Of a stretch of DNA of 44,137 nt, positions 8,810 to 18,668 are shown in pieces. Origin of the DNA: Actinomadura sp. KC216 (lineage in GTDB: Bacteria; Actinomycetota; Actinomycetes; Streptosporangiales; Streptosporangiaceae); NCBI RefSeq assembly GCF_004348535.1, contig NZ_SMJX01000031.1, positions 1-44,137 on the forward strand, written 5' to 3'. Position 1 is the stretch's first letter, and every line of letters starts with the position of its first letter. The notes beneath the pieces are model-generated. The model ran no database searches, was not told the DNA's origin, and worked only from the letters and a program-made list of their open reading frames with translations. A program made the position numbers and the translations under genes.

Positions 8810-8853
8810 GTCCAAAACCCTAGGGGCAATCCCTGGCAGCGTCGTCCCGGCGG

Positions 8854-10014
8854 TCAGTCTCCGCTGGTCACTGGCAGGTTTCGGGGGTTGAAGTAGGGGG
8901 TCGTGGCGAGTTCGCGCAGGGCCGAGACGGTGTGCTTGTCGCCCGTCACCGAGTAGGCGCGGCGCTTGTCGCGGGCGTTGGCCGCCTGCTCGTCGGAGTT
9001 GAAGTAGACGACGGCCTTGACCTGCGGGTCCTGCAGCGTCTTGGCGGCCTCCCTGAGCCATTCGGCGCGCCGCTCGCCGTAGGACTTCGGGACGCCGAAC
9101 TCGGCGATCATGATGGGCTTCTCGCGGTCCCGCGACCACTGCAGGAACATCTTCACGGCCTCCGACAGGTCGCGGTACTCGTAGTCGGTGCCGGGCTGCG
9201 CGTCGGCGCAGACCCAGTCGACCTGGTCGTCGCCGGGATAGTACGCGGGGGCGTCGCCGCCGCCGAAGCCGCGCGCGGTCGGGCACCACACCCACGCGAC
9301 GTTGTCGACCCGCTCCTGCTCGAAGACCGTCCGCAGGTGCTTCCAGGCCGCGACGAAGGCCGCCGGGTCGTGCACGCGCCTCTTGTTGGACGCCTTGTCC
9401 ATGTCCGGCGACCAGCGCAGGAAGACCGGCTTGCCGAGGGCCTTGACGGCGCGGGCGCGGCGCTGGACGAGCTCGTCGTACTCGCCCTGGACGATCTTCT
9501 TGGTGTCGGCGCCGCCCCAGGTCAGCAGCAGATAGCGGTTGCCCTCGGTGACCGACTTCTCCAGCCCGGCGGGGAACTCCGCCGTCCAGCTCCGGTAGGT
9601 CTGGACGATGTCGAGCTGCCGGCCGAGCGCCTGCTCGAAGCCGACGACCGGGGCCATGCCCGGCTTGCCCGCGTCCTTCCCGGTCGGCTTCGGGGCCGGC
9701 GACGCCGATCCGGACGCCGAGCCTGACGGCGAAGGCGACTCCGGAGGCGACTCGGACGGGGAGGCCGAGGCCGACCCCGGCTTGGACGCGGACGGCTTGC
9801 CCTCGCCGTCCGGCGGCACCCAGGCCCCGAAGTACGCCCCCTCCTTCGGCGGCACCGGCGCCACGCCCGCCCGCGCCGTCGTCGTGATCTTCGGCGCGGC
9901 CCCCGCGCCGCCGCCGCAGCCCGCCGCCACCGTCGCGACCATAGCCGCGATGGCGAGCAGGGCCGTCCCCACGATCGGCAATCTCGCCCGCGCCGTCCGC
10001 GAACGCCCCTTCAC
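8854..10014 (-). CDS. Secreted GH26-like glycoside hydrolase, possible lipoprotein
   Basis: A 386-residue exported protein. The start is a GTG preceded by a perfect GGAGGT site. It has a basic n-region and hydrophobic core ending VATVAAGC, so Cys33 could be lipidated, although the -3 residue is Ala rather than Leu. A Ser/Pro/Gly linker (about 65-115) precedes the catalytic domain. That domain resembles GH26 enzymes: an early GRQLDIVQTYRSW, then FLRWSPDMD where GH26 enzymes carry the acid/base Glu, WVWCP, and IAEFGVPKS, whose Glu fits the nucleophile. The usual R-x-x-H-E-M signature is altered, so activity is uncertain. Substrate could be a mannan or a cell-wall glycan. It is inserted between rsmA and ispE. 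Confidence 0.75.
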   Translation of the reverse strand: MKGRSRTARARLPIVGTALLAIAAMVATVAAGCGGGAGAAPKITTTARAGVAPVPPKEGAYFGAWVPPDGEGKPSASKPGSASASPSESPPESPSPSGSASGSASPAPKPTGKDAGKPGMAPVVGFEQALGRQLDIVQTYRSWTAEFPAGLEKSVTEGNRYLLLTWGGADTKKIVQGEYDELVQRRARAVKALGKPVFLRWSPDMDKASNKRRVHDPAAFVAAWKHLRTVFEQERVDNVAWVWCPTARGFGGGDAPAYYPGDDQVDWVCADAQPGTDYEYRDLSEAVKMFLQWSRDREKPIMIAEFGVPKSYGERRAEWLREAAKTLQDPQVKAVVYFNSDEQAANARDKRRAYSVTGDKHTVSALRELATTPYFNPRNLPVTSGD

Positions 10015-10120
10015 ATCGACCTCCGGCTCGTCGTGTCCAGTGTCCCCTGTGGAGCCGTACAGCCCCCGGCTCCCCGCCGCACCCCGCGCCCGGACCACGC
10101 TCTGCCCGGCACGCTCCGCT

Positions 10121-10168
10121 GCGAACATGCCCTGCCGCGAACATGCTCCGCTCTGAACATGCCCGCCG
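10121..10168. repeat. Degenerate 16-bp tandem repeat, three units
   Basis: Units at 10121-10136, 10137-10152 and 10153-10168 share the core GAACATGC with a C-rich remainder. A fourth, weaker copy may precede them. They lie between rsmA and the GH26-like gene, upstream of the latter. Confidence 0.6.
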
Positions 10169-10177
10169 AACCGCGCC

Positions 10178-11062
10178 CTAGGGGGTCGGGAGCTGATCTC
10201 CCCGGCGTGAAGGACCATACTCGGCAATACGGGCGAAGGCGGCCACGTCCAGAGCTTCCCCCCTCGCCCGGGGGTCCACGCCCGCGGCGCGCAGCGCCTC
10301 CTCGGCCGCGCCCGCGGACCCGGCCCAGCCCGCCAGCGCCGCCCGCAGCGTCTTGCGGCGCTGCGCGAACGCGGCGTCCACCACGGCGAACACCTCCTCG
10401 CGGGTCGCCGCGGTCGGCGGCGGCTCGCGGCGGGTGAACGCGACCAGGCCCGAGTCGACGTTCGGCGCGGGCCAGAACACCGCGCGCCCGACCGACCCGG
10501 CCCGGCGCGCGTCCCCGTACCAGGCGAGCTTCACCGACGGCACCCCGTAGATCTTCCCGCCGGGCGCGGCGACCATCCGGTCGGCGACCTCGGCCTGCAC
10601 CATCACCAGCGCGGTCCGCAGCGACGGCAGGACGGCCAGCAGGTGCAGGACGACCGGCACCGCCACGTTGTAGGGCAGGTTCGCGACGAGCGCCGTCGGC
10701 GCGGGCCCCGGCACCGCTGTGATCTTCATCGCATCGGCGTGGACGACCTCCAGCCGCCCCGCGAGCTCCGGCGCGCGCACCTCGACCGTGCCGGGCAGCG
10801 CCGCGGCCAGCGCCGCGTCCACCTCCACGGCGACGACCCGCCGCACCTCCGGCAGCAGCGCCAGCGTCAGCGACCCGAGCCCCGGCCCCACCTCGATCAC
10901 GACGTCATCGGGACCCGACCCGGCCGTCCGGACGATCCGCCGGACGGTGTTGGCGTCGATGACGAAGTTCTGCCCGAGCGTCTTCGTCGGCCGGACGCCG
11001 AGCCGTTCCGCCAGCTCGCGCACGTCCGCCGGGCCCAGCAGCGCCGCCTGTGTCTCCCCCAC
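10178..11062 (-). CDS. rsmA: 16S rRNA (adenine1518/1519-N6)-dimethyltransferase
   Basis: A 294-residue SAM-dependent methyltransferase that dimethylates two adjacent adenines near the 3' end of 16S rRNA (KsgA family). The N-terminal [11 protein letters not shown] is the family hallmark. The SAM motif I is [16 protein letters not shown], and the catalytic motif IV is NLPYN. The C-terminal region ([14 protein letters not shown]) matches the rRNA-binding helical domain. The start chosen is the GTG giving VGETQAALL, with CGGGG just upstream; the frame continues to an ATG at 11125 but without a better ribosome site. Its position next to tatD and ispE fits the conserved actinobacterial block. Confidence 0.96.
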   Translation of the reverse strand: MGETQAALLGPADVRELAERLGVRPTKTLGQNFVIDANTVRRIVRTAGSGPDDVVIEVGPGLGSLTLALLPEVRRVVAVEVDAALAAALPGTVEVRAPELAGRLEVVHADAMKITAVPGPAPTALVANLPYNVAVPVVLHLLAVLPSLRTALVMVQAEVADRMVAAPGGKIYGVPSVKLAWYGDARRAGSVGRAVFWPAPNVDSGLVAFTRREPPPTAATREEVFAVVDAAFAQRRKTLRAALAGWAGSAGAAEEALRAAGVDPRARGEALDVAAFARIAEYGPSRRGDQLPTP

Positions 11063-11189
11063 GGCCCCGATTGTTCCAGCTCGATCGCGCGCAGCGACCG
11101 GAGCGCGGGGGACCCGTCCCCACAAGGCCCTTGCGGCCGGGTAAGGAGCCGAATCACCTGAATGTCATTAGTCCGCAGCAAGGCCCCAT

Positions 11190-11195
11190 TAGGCT
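11190..11195 (+). promoter_or_regulatory. -10 hexamer, likely leaderless promoter of 11204 gene
   Basis: TAGGCT followed by eight bases and an ATG fits the actinobacterial leaderless pattern. It also argues for the ATG at 11204 over the upstream ATG at 11162, which has only an over-distant AAGGAG. Confidence 0.45.
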
Positions 11196-11203
11196 GCCTG
11201 ATC

Positions 11204-12193
11204 ATGGTGTGGCGGAGAAACGCGTTCTATGCCGCGATGGTGGTGGCCGCCTGCGCGGTCGCGTTCTGGCCGGTCATGATGGTGCTGACGTACACGTCCG
11301 GCGAGAAGGCCGACGCCACCGTCACCGAATGCGTCTTCAGCCCCGGGTCGAAGCGCACGGCCAAGGTGGAGCGCTGCGACGCCGTCTGGCGCACCGAGAG
11401 CGGGAAGACGGGCAAGGGCCCCATCTACGGGCTCGACACCGACACCCCCGAGGGCACCCGCGTGACCCTGCGGATCGGGCCGATGGGCCCCTACGCGGGC
11501 AGCGTCGTCGACCAGTACCAGCTCTTCACGCCCGCGATCCTCCTCGCCGCCGTCGGGGTGCTGGGCGCGGTGCGGACGGGCCGCCGTGTCGCGTCGGGCC
11601 GGGCCGTGGCCCGCACGCTGCTGAGCAGGCCGTCCGACACCATGCAGCTCGTCGTCACCCGCCAGAAGGCGAAACGCCCGGACGGCGGCCTCTACGTCTC
11701 GCTGGCCAAGGCGCAGGCGCCGGCGGGATACGAGCGGGCCCAGCCGCGAAGCCTCCATCTGGCGCAGGTCAAGCTGCTGCACATGCCCGTCTGGTTCTTC
11801 GGGAGGGCGATCGACCCGGCCGGTGTCGCGGCCTGGAAGGGCCCCGGCGGCGAGACGTTCCTCCTCGTCGACCATGTGGTCCGCAGGCGGCTGGAGCCCG
11901 AGTACGTGCTGATCGACACCTCGGGCACGGTGCACCTGGTGATCCAGCGGCTCCGCTGGAGGCCGGCCTCCTACACGCTGCTGCGGCCCGACGGCACCGA
12001 GGTCGGGCACGCCGGGCCCGGGAAGGGGCGCGGGCCCGGCGTCCTCGAAGTGCGCGACGCCCAGGGCGCCCAGATCGCGGTGGCGGCGTGCCGGTGGCGG
12101 TCCTGGATCCTGGAGGTGCAGCCGTCCGCGCCGCCGCTGCTGCGGGACGCGAGCCTCGTCCTCACCTTCCTGCAGCACCGCCTGTCCGACTGA
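11204..12193 (+). CDS. DUF3592-like membrane protein of unknown function
   Basis: A 329-residue protein with a first membrane helix at about 5-30 (AMVVAACAVAFWPVMMVLTY) and a second at about 107-125 (LLAAVGVLGAV). The segment between them is predicted to be outside: a small beta-rich domain with two cysteines (TECVFSP and VERCDAVW), like the DUF3592 arrangement. The C-terminal two thirds is probably cytoplasmic and has no recognised domain. The frame opens at 11162, but the ATG at 11204 is preferred because of the -10 hexamer just before it. It is oriented against all its neighbours and occupies the place between tatD and rsmA where many actinobacteria carry rpfB. Function unknown. Confidence 0.8.
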   Translation: MVWRRNAFYAAMVVAACAVAFWPVMMVLTYTSGEKADATVTECVFSPGSKRTAKVERCDAVWRTESGKTGKGPIYGLDTDTPEGTRVTLRIGPMGPYAGSVVDQYQLFTPAILLAAVGVLGAVRTGRRVASGRAVARTLLSRPSDTMQLVVTRQKAKRPDGGLYVSLAKAQAPAGYERAQPRSLHLAQVKLLHMPVWFFGRAIDPAGVAAWKGPGGETFLLVDHVVRRRLEPEYVLIDTSGTVHLVIQRLRWRPASYTLLRPDGTEVGHAGPGKGRGPGVLEVRDAQGAQIAVAACRWRSWILEVQPSAPPLLRDASLVLTFLQHRLSD

Positions 12194-12202
12194 CGCGCGC
12201 GT

Positions 12203-13027
12203 TCACCAGGGGCCGAAGGCGCGTTCGCCGTTGGCGGCGATGGCCGTGCACAGCTCCGCCACGTCCACGCCCTTGATCTCCGCCATGGCGCGGACGGTGT
12301 GCGGGATCAGGTACGACGCGTTCGGCTTGCCGCGGTGCGGGATCGGCGTCAGGAACGGCGCGTCGGTCTCCACCAGCAGCAGGTCGAGCGGGGCCGCCTT
12401 CAGCGCCTCCCGCAGCGGCTCGGCGTTCTTGAACGTGACGTTGCCCGCGAAGCTCATCAGGTAGCCGCGCTCGGCGCAGGTCTCCGCCATCTGCGCGTCG
12501 CCCGAATAGCAGTGGAAGACGACCGTGTCGGGCGCGCCCTCCTCGTCCAGGACGCGCAGGACGTCGTCGTGCGCGTCGCGGTCGTGGACGACGAGGGCCT
12601 TGCCGGTGCGCTTGGCGATCTCGATGTGGCCGCGGAACGAGCGGTGCTGATCGTCCTTCGGCGCCCAGTCGCGGTAGTAGTCCAGGCCCGTCTCGCCGAT
12701 CGCGCGGACCTTGCGGTGCGCGGCCAGCCGCGCCACGTCCTCCAGGACGGCGTCGGAGATCCCGGTCGTCTCGTTCGGGTGGATCGCGACCGCCGCGTAC
12801 ACGTCGTCGAACTCGGCGGCGGCCTCCACGGCGAACCGCGACGACGGCAGGTCGCAGCCGATCGTGACGATCCGGGTGACGCCCGCCGCCTTCGCCGACC
12901 TCAGCTGCTCCTGCACCGGGGTGTCGACGATGTCGAGATGGCAGTGGCTGTCGAACACGTCCACTGGGAGGCGCTCGGGAAGCGGCGCGAACGAGCGTGA
13001 ACTCTGCCCGTCCTCGTCCCGGCTCAA
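12203..13027 (-). CDS. tatD: TatD-family metal-dependent DNase
   Basis: A 274-residue TIM-barrel hydrolase. Metal ligands are all in place: DSHCHLD, the bridging Glu in GETGLDYY, the His in [17 protein letters not shown], and the final Asp in VETDAPFL. TatD proteins are 3'-5' exonucleases linked to DNA repair and quality control. The preferred start is a TTG whose last two bases begin the metG stop codon (TTGA), with GGAG five bases upstream. A GTG at 12964 (VDVFDSHCH) is the alternative. The overlap indicates translational coupling to metG. The 3' end faces the unknown membrane-protein gene with nine bases between the stops. Confidence 0.95.
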   Translation of the reverse strand: MSRDEDGQSSRSFAPLPERLPVDVFDSHCHLDIVDTPVQEQLRSAKAAGVTRIVTIGCDLPSSRFAVEAAAEFDDVYAAVAIHPNETTGISDAVLEDVARLAAHRKVRAIGETGLDYYRDWAPKDDQHRSFRGHIEIAKRTGKALVVHDRDAHDDVLRVLDEEGAPDTVVFHCYSGDAQMAETCAERGYLMSFAGNVTFKNAEPLREALKAAPLDLLLVETDAPFLTPIPHRGKPNASYLIPHTVRAMAEIKGVDVAELCTAIAANGERAFGPW

Positions 13028-14826
13028 CGGTTCTCCAGCCTGGCGAGCTCCTCGTCCACCACGGACGCGTCGAGCTTCGTGAACAGCGGGACCGGCTTGG
13101 TCAGCGGGACCCCGGGCTTGATCGGCGTGGACTCCCAGCGCGCCTCGGTCGCGTAGTCGCCGGTCAGGATCGTGTAGTCGGGGCCGCCGTCCTCCGAGAC
13201 GGTCCGCAGCTCCGGCATGCCGCTCCACTCGCCCTCGCCGCCGAGCATCTCGTAGACCTTCTGCGACGAGCGCGGCAGGAACGGCGTCAGCAGCGTCTTC
13301 GCGTCGTCGACGACCTGGAGCGCGGTGTGCAGGATCGACTTGACGCGGGCCGGGTCGTCCTTCAGCTTCCACGGCGCCTGGTCGGACAGGTACCTGTTGG
13401 CGTCGCGGACGACGTCCAGCGCCTCGGTGATCGAGTTCTTGAACCGGGACCGCTCGAGCTCCGCGCCCACGGCCGCGAACGCGTTGCGGCTGCGCTCCAT
13501 CAGCGCCCGGTCGGCGTCGGTGAGCTCGCCCGCCTCGGGGATCGCGCCGAAGTTCTTCGCCGCCATGTTCACCGACCGGTTGACGAGGTTGCCCCACGCG
13601 GCGACCAGCTCGTCGTTGTTGCGGCGGACGAACTCCGCCCACGTGAAGTCGGTGTCCTGGTTCTCGGGCCCGGCGACCGCGACGTAGTAGCGCAGCGCGT
13701 CGACGTCGTAGCGGGCGAGGAAGTCCTGCACGTAGATGACGACCTGGCGGGACGAGGAGAACTTCTTGCCCTCCATCGTCAGGAACTCCGACGACACGAC
13801 CTCCGTCGGCACGTTCAGCGCGCCCAGCGACCCCGGCGTCCCGCCCTTGTCGCCCTGGCCGCTGTAGCCGAGCAGCATCGCCGGCCAGATCTCGGCGTGG
13901 AAGACGATGTTGTCCTTGCCCATGAAGTAGTAGGACAGGGCCTCCGGGTCCTGCCACCAGGCGCGCCACGCCTCCGGGTCGCCGGACCGCCGCGCCCACT
14001 CCACCGACGCGGAGAAGTACCCGACGACCGCGTCGAACCAGACGTACAGCTTCTTCGCCGGGTTGTCGCGCCAGCCGTCCAGCGGGATCGGGACGCCCCA
14101 GTCGAGGTCGCGGCTGATCGCCCGCGGCTGCATGTCGTCGAGCAGGTTCAGCGCGAACTTCAGCACGTTCGGCCGCCACGCGAGCGCGCCGTTCTGCTTG
14201 CCGCGCAGGTACCGGCCGAGGACCTCGGTGAACGCGGGCAGGTCGAGCATGAAGTGCTCGGTCTCCACGAACTTCGGGGTCTCGCCGTTGATCCGCGACA
14301 CCGGGTTGATCAGGTCGACGGGGTCGAGCTGGTTGCCGCAGTTGTCGCACTGGTCGCCGCGCGCGCCGTCGTAGCCGCAGATCGGGCAGGTGCCCTCGAT
14401 GTAGCGGTCGGGCAGCGTCCGGCCGGTGGACGGCGAGATCGCGCCCATCGTCTTCTGCGGGAAGATGTAGCCGTTGTCGTACAGGCCCTTGAAGATCTCC
14501 TGGACGACGGCGTAGTGGTTCAGCGTCGTGGTCCGGGTGAACAGGTCGTAGGTCATGCCGAGGCCGTGCAGGTCCTGCGCGATGACGCCGTTGTAGCGGT
14601 CGGCGAGCTCCCGGGCGGACACGCCCTCCTTGTCGGCCTGCACTTGGATCGGCGTGCCGTGCTCGTCTGTGCCGCTGACCATCAGGACCTGGTTGCCCGC
14701 CATCCGCTGGTAGCGGCTGAACATGTCGGCGGGCAGCGCGAAACCGGAGACGTGCCCGATGTGACGGGGCCCGTTGGCGTACGGCCAGGCGGGCGCGGTC
14801 AAGATGTGACGGCTTGACGAGGACAT
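13024..14826 (-). CDS. metG: Methionyl-tRNA synthetase
   Basis: A 600-residue class I aminoacyl-tRNA synthetase charging tRNA-Met. The HIGH signature is PRHIGHVSG near the N-terminus. The second active-site loop is KFSSSR, a common variant of KMSKS in this enzyme. A four-cysteine zinc knuckle is seen as [18 protein letters not shown]. No C-terminal tRNA-binding appendix is present, which matches the shorter form. The ATG at 14826 is preceded by TACCCT seven bases upstream on the coding strand, so translation is probably leaderless; this leaves no room for a riboswitch. It is coupled to tatD by a TTGA overlap. Confidence 0.97.
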   Translation of the reverse strand: MSSSSRHILTAPAWPYANGPRHIGHVSGFALPADMFSRYQRMAGNQVLMVSGTDEHGTPIQVQADKEGVSARELADRYNGVIAQDLHGLGMTYDLFTRTTTLNHYAVVQEIFKGLYDNGYIFPQKTMGAISPSTGRTLPDRYIEGTCPICGYDGARGDQCDNCGNQLDPVDLINPVSRINGETPKFVETEHFMLDLPAFTEVLGRYLRGKQNGALAWRPNVLKFALNLLDDMQPRAISRDLDWGVPIPLDGWRDNPAKKLYVWFDAVVGYFSASVEWARRSGDPEAWRAWWQDPEALSYYFMGKDNIVFHAEIWPAMLLGYSGQGDKGGTPGSLGALNVPTEVVSSEFLTMEGKKFSSSRQVVIYVQDFLARYDVDALRYYVAVAGPENQDTDFTWAEFVRRNNDELVAAWGNLVNRSVNMAAKNFGAIPEAGELTDADRALMERSRNAFAAVGAELERSRFKNSITEALDVVRDANRYLSDQAPWKLKDDPARVKSILHTALQVVDDAKTLLTPFLPRSSQKVYEMLGGEGEWSGMPELRTVSEDGGPDYTILTGDYATEARWESTPIKPGVPLTKPVPLFTKLDASVVDEELARLENR

Positions 14827-14833
14827 GGAATCA

Positions 14834-14839
14834 AGGGTA
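14834..14839 (-). promoter_or_regulatory. -10 hexamer of leaderless metG promoter
   Basis: On the minus strand TACCCT is followed by seven bases and the metG ATG. This is the TANNNT leaderless pattern; no -35 box is evident. Confidence 0.5.
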
Positions 14840-14964
14840 GTCGCGTCGGGGACGCCCCGGCACACGACAGGAGTAGCCTGGTCCGGCGGCGCACGATCAC
14901 CTTGGCGGCACGATCCCCGCGAAGCCCCTCGATCCCCACGGAGCCCTTGGAGGCGGAGCCAGGC

Positions 14965-16641
14965 ATGGCCCAGAGCACGTCCGACCAGCCGGCCGTTGAC
15001 GAGGTGGCCGGGGAGGCGGCGGCAGCAGGGGGGCCACGGCGAGCTCCGCTGGCCCGCGCGGCCGGGCGGCTGCGGCGGACGCGGCGCGTGGTGTGGCTGT
15101 CCCTGCTGGTCGCGGCCGCGACGGTGCTCGCGCAATGGGTGATCATGACGCCGCCGCTGTACTTCGACCCGTACTACGTGTGGCTCGCCGCCCGCGACTG
15201 GCCCGACATCCCGCTGAACGTGTGGCCGTTCGACGAGGTCCCGCACCAGGTCACCCGGATCGGGCTGGTGCTGCCCGCGCGGCTCGTCCAGGAGGTCCTC
15301 GGGGACGGGCAGGCCGCCTTCTTCGTCGTCGCGGCGCTCGGCGGCTGCGCGTTCTTCGTTGGAACGTACCTGATCGTCAGGTCGCTGTTCGGGGACGTGG
15401 CGGGCGTGGCGTCCGCGGCGATCCTGCTGATCCACCCGTTCTTCACGATGACGAACCCGTTCGGCCACGAGATCACCTGGTCGACGGGGCAGGTGCTGCC
15501 GGACATGCCCGGCGCCGGGCTGTTCGCGATCGGGATGGCGGGGCTCGTCGTCGCGAGCCGCCGGACCGGGCGCGCCCAGACCCGGATGCTGATCATGGCC
15601 GGGGTGTTCATGGGGTCGGCGTTCCTCGTCCGGGAGTTCCTCGCCTTCCTGTTCCTCCCGATCCCGGTGTACCTGGCGCTGCTGAGGATCCCGTGGCGCC
15701 GGAACATCACGGTCGGCGCGCCGATGCTCGCGATCCTGGCGGTCAACCTCGTCCACAACCAGATCGTGTGGGGCAGCCCGCTCGCCGGGCTGATGTCCGC
15801 GGCGACGCACGGCGGCCAGTCCCGCGACTACGTGACGCGCGAGCTAGCCGCCCGCTCGTTCCTGCGCGCCATGCACGACTGGAACGAGCTCGGGCTGGTG
15901 TTCACCGCCGCGCTGGTGCTCACGACCCTCGGCTGGTCGGTCACCCACGACCGGCGGCTCGCGCTGATCCTGGTGTGGTTCGCGAGCCTCGCCGTCCCGC
16001 TGACGCTGTTCTCGGGCGTCCTCGACCCGAACGACATCTCGCTGCGGGCCTGGCTGCAGCGCTACTGGTTCGCGGTGCTGCCCGCGCTGCTCGCGGGCGG
16101 GTTCGGCTCTCTGATCCTGATGTTCCGGATGCTGCCCGTCAATCTGGGGGGACGACCCCCCAGGCCCCCCGGAGGGGGGATTCGGGCCGATCTCGTCTCC
16201 CGCCTCCGGCTGCGCACGCTGGTGGTTCCGGTGCTGGCGGTGGCGCTCGGCGGGACGTACGCGGTCGCCGCCGTCCGGGCCGTCCCCGACCTGCCGCGCG
16301 ACAAGGCGTGGAGCGAGCTGCGCGGCTACCTCGCCGGGCACCGCGACATCACGCTGATCTGCGCCGACCGGCGGCTCGCGCAGACCCTCACGTTCTACAC
16401 GCGGGATGTGTGGGGCGACCCGGTCTGGCGCGGCGAGATCCGCGACTTCCCGCACTACCTGGGGCAGGTCCCGCGGAACGCGACCGAGGGGCCGATGCTG
16501 TACACGCGGTGGCGGGGCATGGAGTCGCAGATCGGGGGCGGGTGGCGTCCGGACCCGGCGCAGGGCTGGCGCCTCATGTGGCGCTCGTCGGACGGGATCC
16601 TCCAGCTCTGGAACCCGCCGCCGCAATCGGCGGAGAACTAG
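14965..16641 (+). CDS. GT-C-like polytopic membrane protein (putative glycosyltransferase)
   Basis: A 558-residue protein. After an Ala/Gly-rich cytoplasmic start (to about 45) there are about ten hydrophobic segments, then a soluble C-terminal domain from about residue 445. The first extracytoplasmic loop carries [15 protein letters not shown], where GT-C enzymes place their acidic catalytic residue. Such enzymes transfer sugars from polyprenyl-phosphate donors. The ATG has GGAG six bases upstream. At residues about 394-405 the helix series is interrupted by a Gly/Pro-rich insert encoded by a GC palindrome (16144-16179). The gene's TAG stop overlaps the convergent neighbour's stop in a shared CTAG. 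Substrate unknown. Confidence 0.75.
   Translation: MAQSTSDQPAVDEVAGEAAAAGGPRRAPLARAAGRLRRTRRVVWLSLLVAAATVLAQWVIMTPPLYFDPYYVWLAARDWPDIPLNVWPFDEVPHQVTRIGLVLPARLVQEVLGDGQAAFFVVAALGGCAFFVGTYLIVRSLFGDVAGVASAAILLIHPFFTMTNPFGHEITWSTGQVLPDMPGAGLFAIGMAGLVVASRRTGRAQTRMLIMAGVFMGSAFLVREFLAFLFLPIPVYLALLRIPWRRNITVGAPMLAILAVNLVHNQIVWGSPLAGLMSAATHGGQSRDYVTRELAARSFLRAMHDWNELGLVFTAALVLTTLGWSVTHDRRLALILVWFASLAVPLTLFSGVLDPNDISLRAWLQRYWFAVLPALLAGGFGSLILMFRMLPVNLGGRPPRPPGGGIRADLVSRLRLRTLVVPVLAVALGGTYAVAAVRAVPDLPRDKAWSELRGYLAGHRDITLICADRRLAQTLTFYTRDVWGDPVWRGEIRDFPHYLGQVPRNATEGPMLYTRWRGMESQIGGGWRPDPAQGWRLMWRSSDGILQLWNPPPQSAEN
16144..16179. repeat. Double GC hairpin inside a coding region
   Basis: CTGGGGGG and CCCCCCAG form a perfect 8-bp stem with loop ACGA (16144-16163). 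Immediately after, six C and six G residues flank GGA (16165-16179). The segment is read in frame as a Gly/Pro/Arg-rich insert between membrane helices. It resembles a dispersed palindromic element that landed without breaking the frame; that origin is inference. Confidence 0.65.
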
Positions 16642-18509
16642 CGGGCCCAGGCGACCCAGTCGCCCTGGATGGTGCGGCGGCTGTCGATGATCCGCCAGCC
16701 GGGCGGGGCGCCCTTCGGCCAGGACGCGGAAGCCGGCTTGTCCTTCGGCCACGCCAGGACGACCATGTCCACGTTCTGCGGCGGCGCGTACCAGCGGGCG
16801 TCGAAGACGCTGCCGTCCGCCCACCAGGCCCAGTAGTAGTGCGAGAGGCGGATCGTCCACGGGACGTTCCAGTCGACGGCGATGGACCGCTGCCGTCGCA
16901 GGTCGATGCTCTGCCGGATGTCGGTGTGCGCGGTCTCGTCGCGGACGAGGGGCCGGGCGATCCGGTCGGTCGCCGTCACCGACATCCCGACCGCGACGGC
17001 GGCCAGCAGGCCCGCGAGGAGCAGCGGCCCGCTCCGCCGGAGCCGGGCGACGGCCACGGACGCGCACATGAGCGCGAGCCCGGTGGCGGTGGCGTGCCAC
17101 AGCTGGAACGACTCCCAGTCCCACGTGAGGAACGACGTCTCCGGGAAGTCGTAGGGCGTGTGCTTGTACAGGGTGAGCAGGTCGCCCGCGTACCACTGGA
17201 CGACGCACGCGGCGACGACCGTCAGCGTGGCCGCCGCGGCCGACGCCCACAGCAGCGTCCGCGGCGACGCGCGCAGCAGGACCGCGACGCCGACGGCGAA
17301 CAGCACCGGCGTGATCGAGGCGAGGTAGCGGCCGTAGACGTAGTTGCCGATGCGGTACTCGACCGGCAGCGCCGCCGAGGTGGCGAACGCGATGCCCGCC
17401 ACGATCGCGATGACGGCGAGGGCGAGCGCGCGCGTCCGTCCCGGTGCGCCCTGCATCGCGGCCTTGACGGACGGGCTGCCGGACGGCCGGACGGCGACGA
17501 ACGCGACCGCGACGAGGCCGATGGCCGCCATCCCGCCGGTCGCGGCGGCCTGGTACCAGACCTGCCCGGTGCCGAGCGACAGCATCCAGCCCCAGCCGTC
17601 CTCGGACGTGAGCCGCCGGACGACGTTGCCGCCGAGGTCGTTGTCGCCCGTCGGGTACATGTGCGGGAGCAGCGAGCGGTTCAGCAGCATCCCGGCGCCG
17701 GTCGCGCCGGCGGCGGCGAGCGCGGCGAGGCCCGCCGCGCGCCAGGACCGCCACCGGCACACCAGTGCCGCCGCGAGCAGCGCGAGATGAGCGGCCAGCA
17801 GGATCGCGCCGCGCGTGTGGCAGGTGTAGGCGTACGCGACGATCAGCGACGCGCCCGTCCCGGCGAGCGTCAGCCGGACGGACGAGCGGCGATCGGCGGG
17901 CGGCGGCGCGTTCAGCCAGGCGTGGACGAGCAGCAGCCAGCCGACCACCATCACCGGCAGGATCGCGTCGGTCAGCGCGAACTCGGAGTAGAACAGCACG
18001 GCCGGGAGCACCGCTGTCACGTGCCCGAACACGTACGACCAGCGCCTGCGGACCCGCAGGCGGCGCAGCAGCAGGTAGGCCAGCGGGAGCAGGGCGGCGC
18101 TGACCAGCGCGTTGATCACCAGGGCGCCCCGGTAGACGCTCACCGGGTCGTCGCCGAACCAGAACGCGGGCATCAGCAGCAGCGGGTACCCGCCGCGGTA
18201 GACGGTCCCGGACGACATGTCGGCGTCGGCGCCGCCGGTCAGGACGCGGGCGGCGAACAGGTAGCCCGACTCGTCCGGGGTCGCGACGGGGATCGTCTGC
18301 CCGGAGGCGAGCAGGAGCCGGACGGCGACCTGCGCGGCCCAGCCCAGCACGAACAGCCAGGCCCAGCGGCGGCTCGGTCGGGACGGGGCGGGGCGCCGGT
18401 CGGGCGGCGCGACCGGCGGCCGCGCGCTGACGACCGTCCGGCCCGACGTCGGGGAGGCTGTCGAGGCCGGCGGCGCGGTCTCGGCGCCCGCCGGCGTTGG
18501 CGTGCTCAT
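16638..18509 (-). CDS. GT-C-like polytopic membrane protein (PMT_2/ArnT-like architecture)
   Basis: A 623-residue protein with a Pro/Ser/Thr-rich cytoplasmic N-terminus (about 1-50) and about twelve hydrophobic segments, then a soluble C-terminal region. The first external loop reads PVATPDESGYLFAARVL; the Asp-Glu is where GT-C transferases place the catalytic base. A second loop carries YRGGYPLLLMP, similar to PMT_2 proteins. The start ATG (MSTPTPAG) was chosen because sequence upstream is not protein-like; the G-run upstream is not an ideal ribosome site. It lies downstream of the GT2 gene on the same strand (158-base gap), a natural donor-synthase and transferase pair. Exact sugar and acceptor unknown. 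Confidence 0.75.
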   Translation of the reverse strand: MSTPTPAGAETAPPASTASPTSGRTVVSARPPVAPPDRRPAPSRPSRRWAWLFVLGWAAQVAVRLLLASGQTIPVATPDESGYLFAARVLTGGADADMSSGTVYRGGYPLLLMPAFWFGDDPVSVYRGALVINALVSAALLPLAYLLLRRLRVRRRWSYVFGHVTAVLPAVLFYSEFALTDAILPVMVVGWLLLVHAWLNAPPPADRRSSVRLTLAGTGASLIVAYAYTCHTRGAILLAAHLALLAAALVCRWRSWRAAGLAALAAAGATGAGMLLNRSLLPHMYPTGDNDLGGNVVRRLTSEDGWGWMLSLGTGQVWYQAAATGGMAAIGLVAVAFVAVRPSGSPSVKAAMQGAPGRTRALALAVIAIVAGIAFATSAALPVEYRIGNYVYGRYLASITPVLFAVGVAVLLRASPRTLLWASAAAATLTVVAACVVQWYAGDLLTLYKHTPYDFPETSFLTWDWESFQLWHATATGLALMCASVAVARLRRSGPLLLAGLLAAVAVGMSVTATDRIARPLVRDETAHTDIRQSIDLRRQRSIAVDWNVPWTIRLSHYYWAWWADGSVFDARWYAPPQNVDMVVLAWPKDKPASASWPKGAPPGWRIIDSRRTIQGDWVAWAR

Positions 18510-18668
18510 CGACGTACGGCCCCCCACCGCCGGGCTGTCAGAGAACGGTGATCCATCGCCGGTCAAGCCTGTCACACCCCCGCCGGGCACCGGTTCGAGG
18601 GCCGGGAACGCTCAGCGAGTTCTCGGCTTCCGTGACGGTCTGTCCGGCGTGTTCGTCAGGATGCCCTG

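Noticed and set aside
14827..14964. SAM riboswitch or T-box upstream of metG
   Set aside because: The -10 hexamer lies seven bases from the ATG, leaving no leader, and no conserved riboswitch core is visible.
15093..18551. A 1152-codon open frame on the plus strand, and similar long frames opposite the MMPL (2482-4881) and AAA (32660-35512) genes
   Set aside because: They overlap well-supported genes on the other strand or in another frame and have Arg/Gly/Asp-heavy composition typical of shadow frames in GC-rich DNA.
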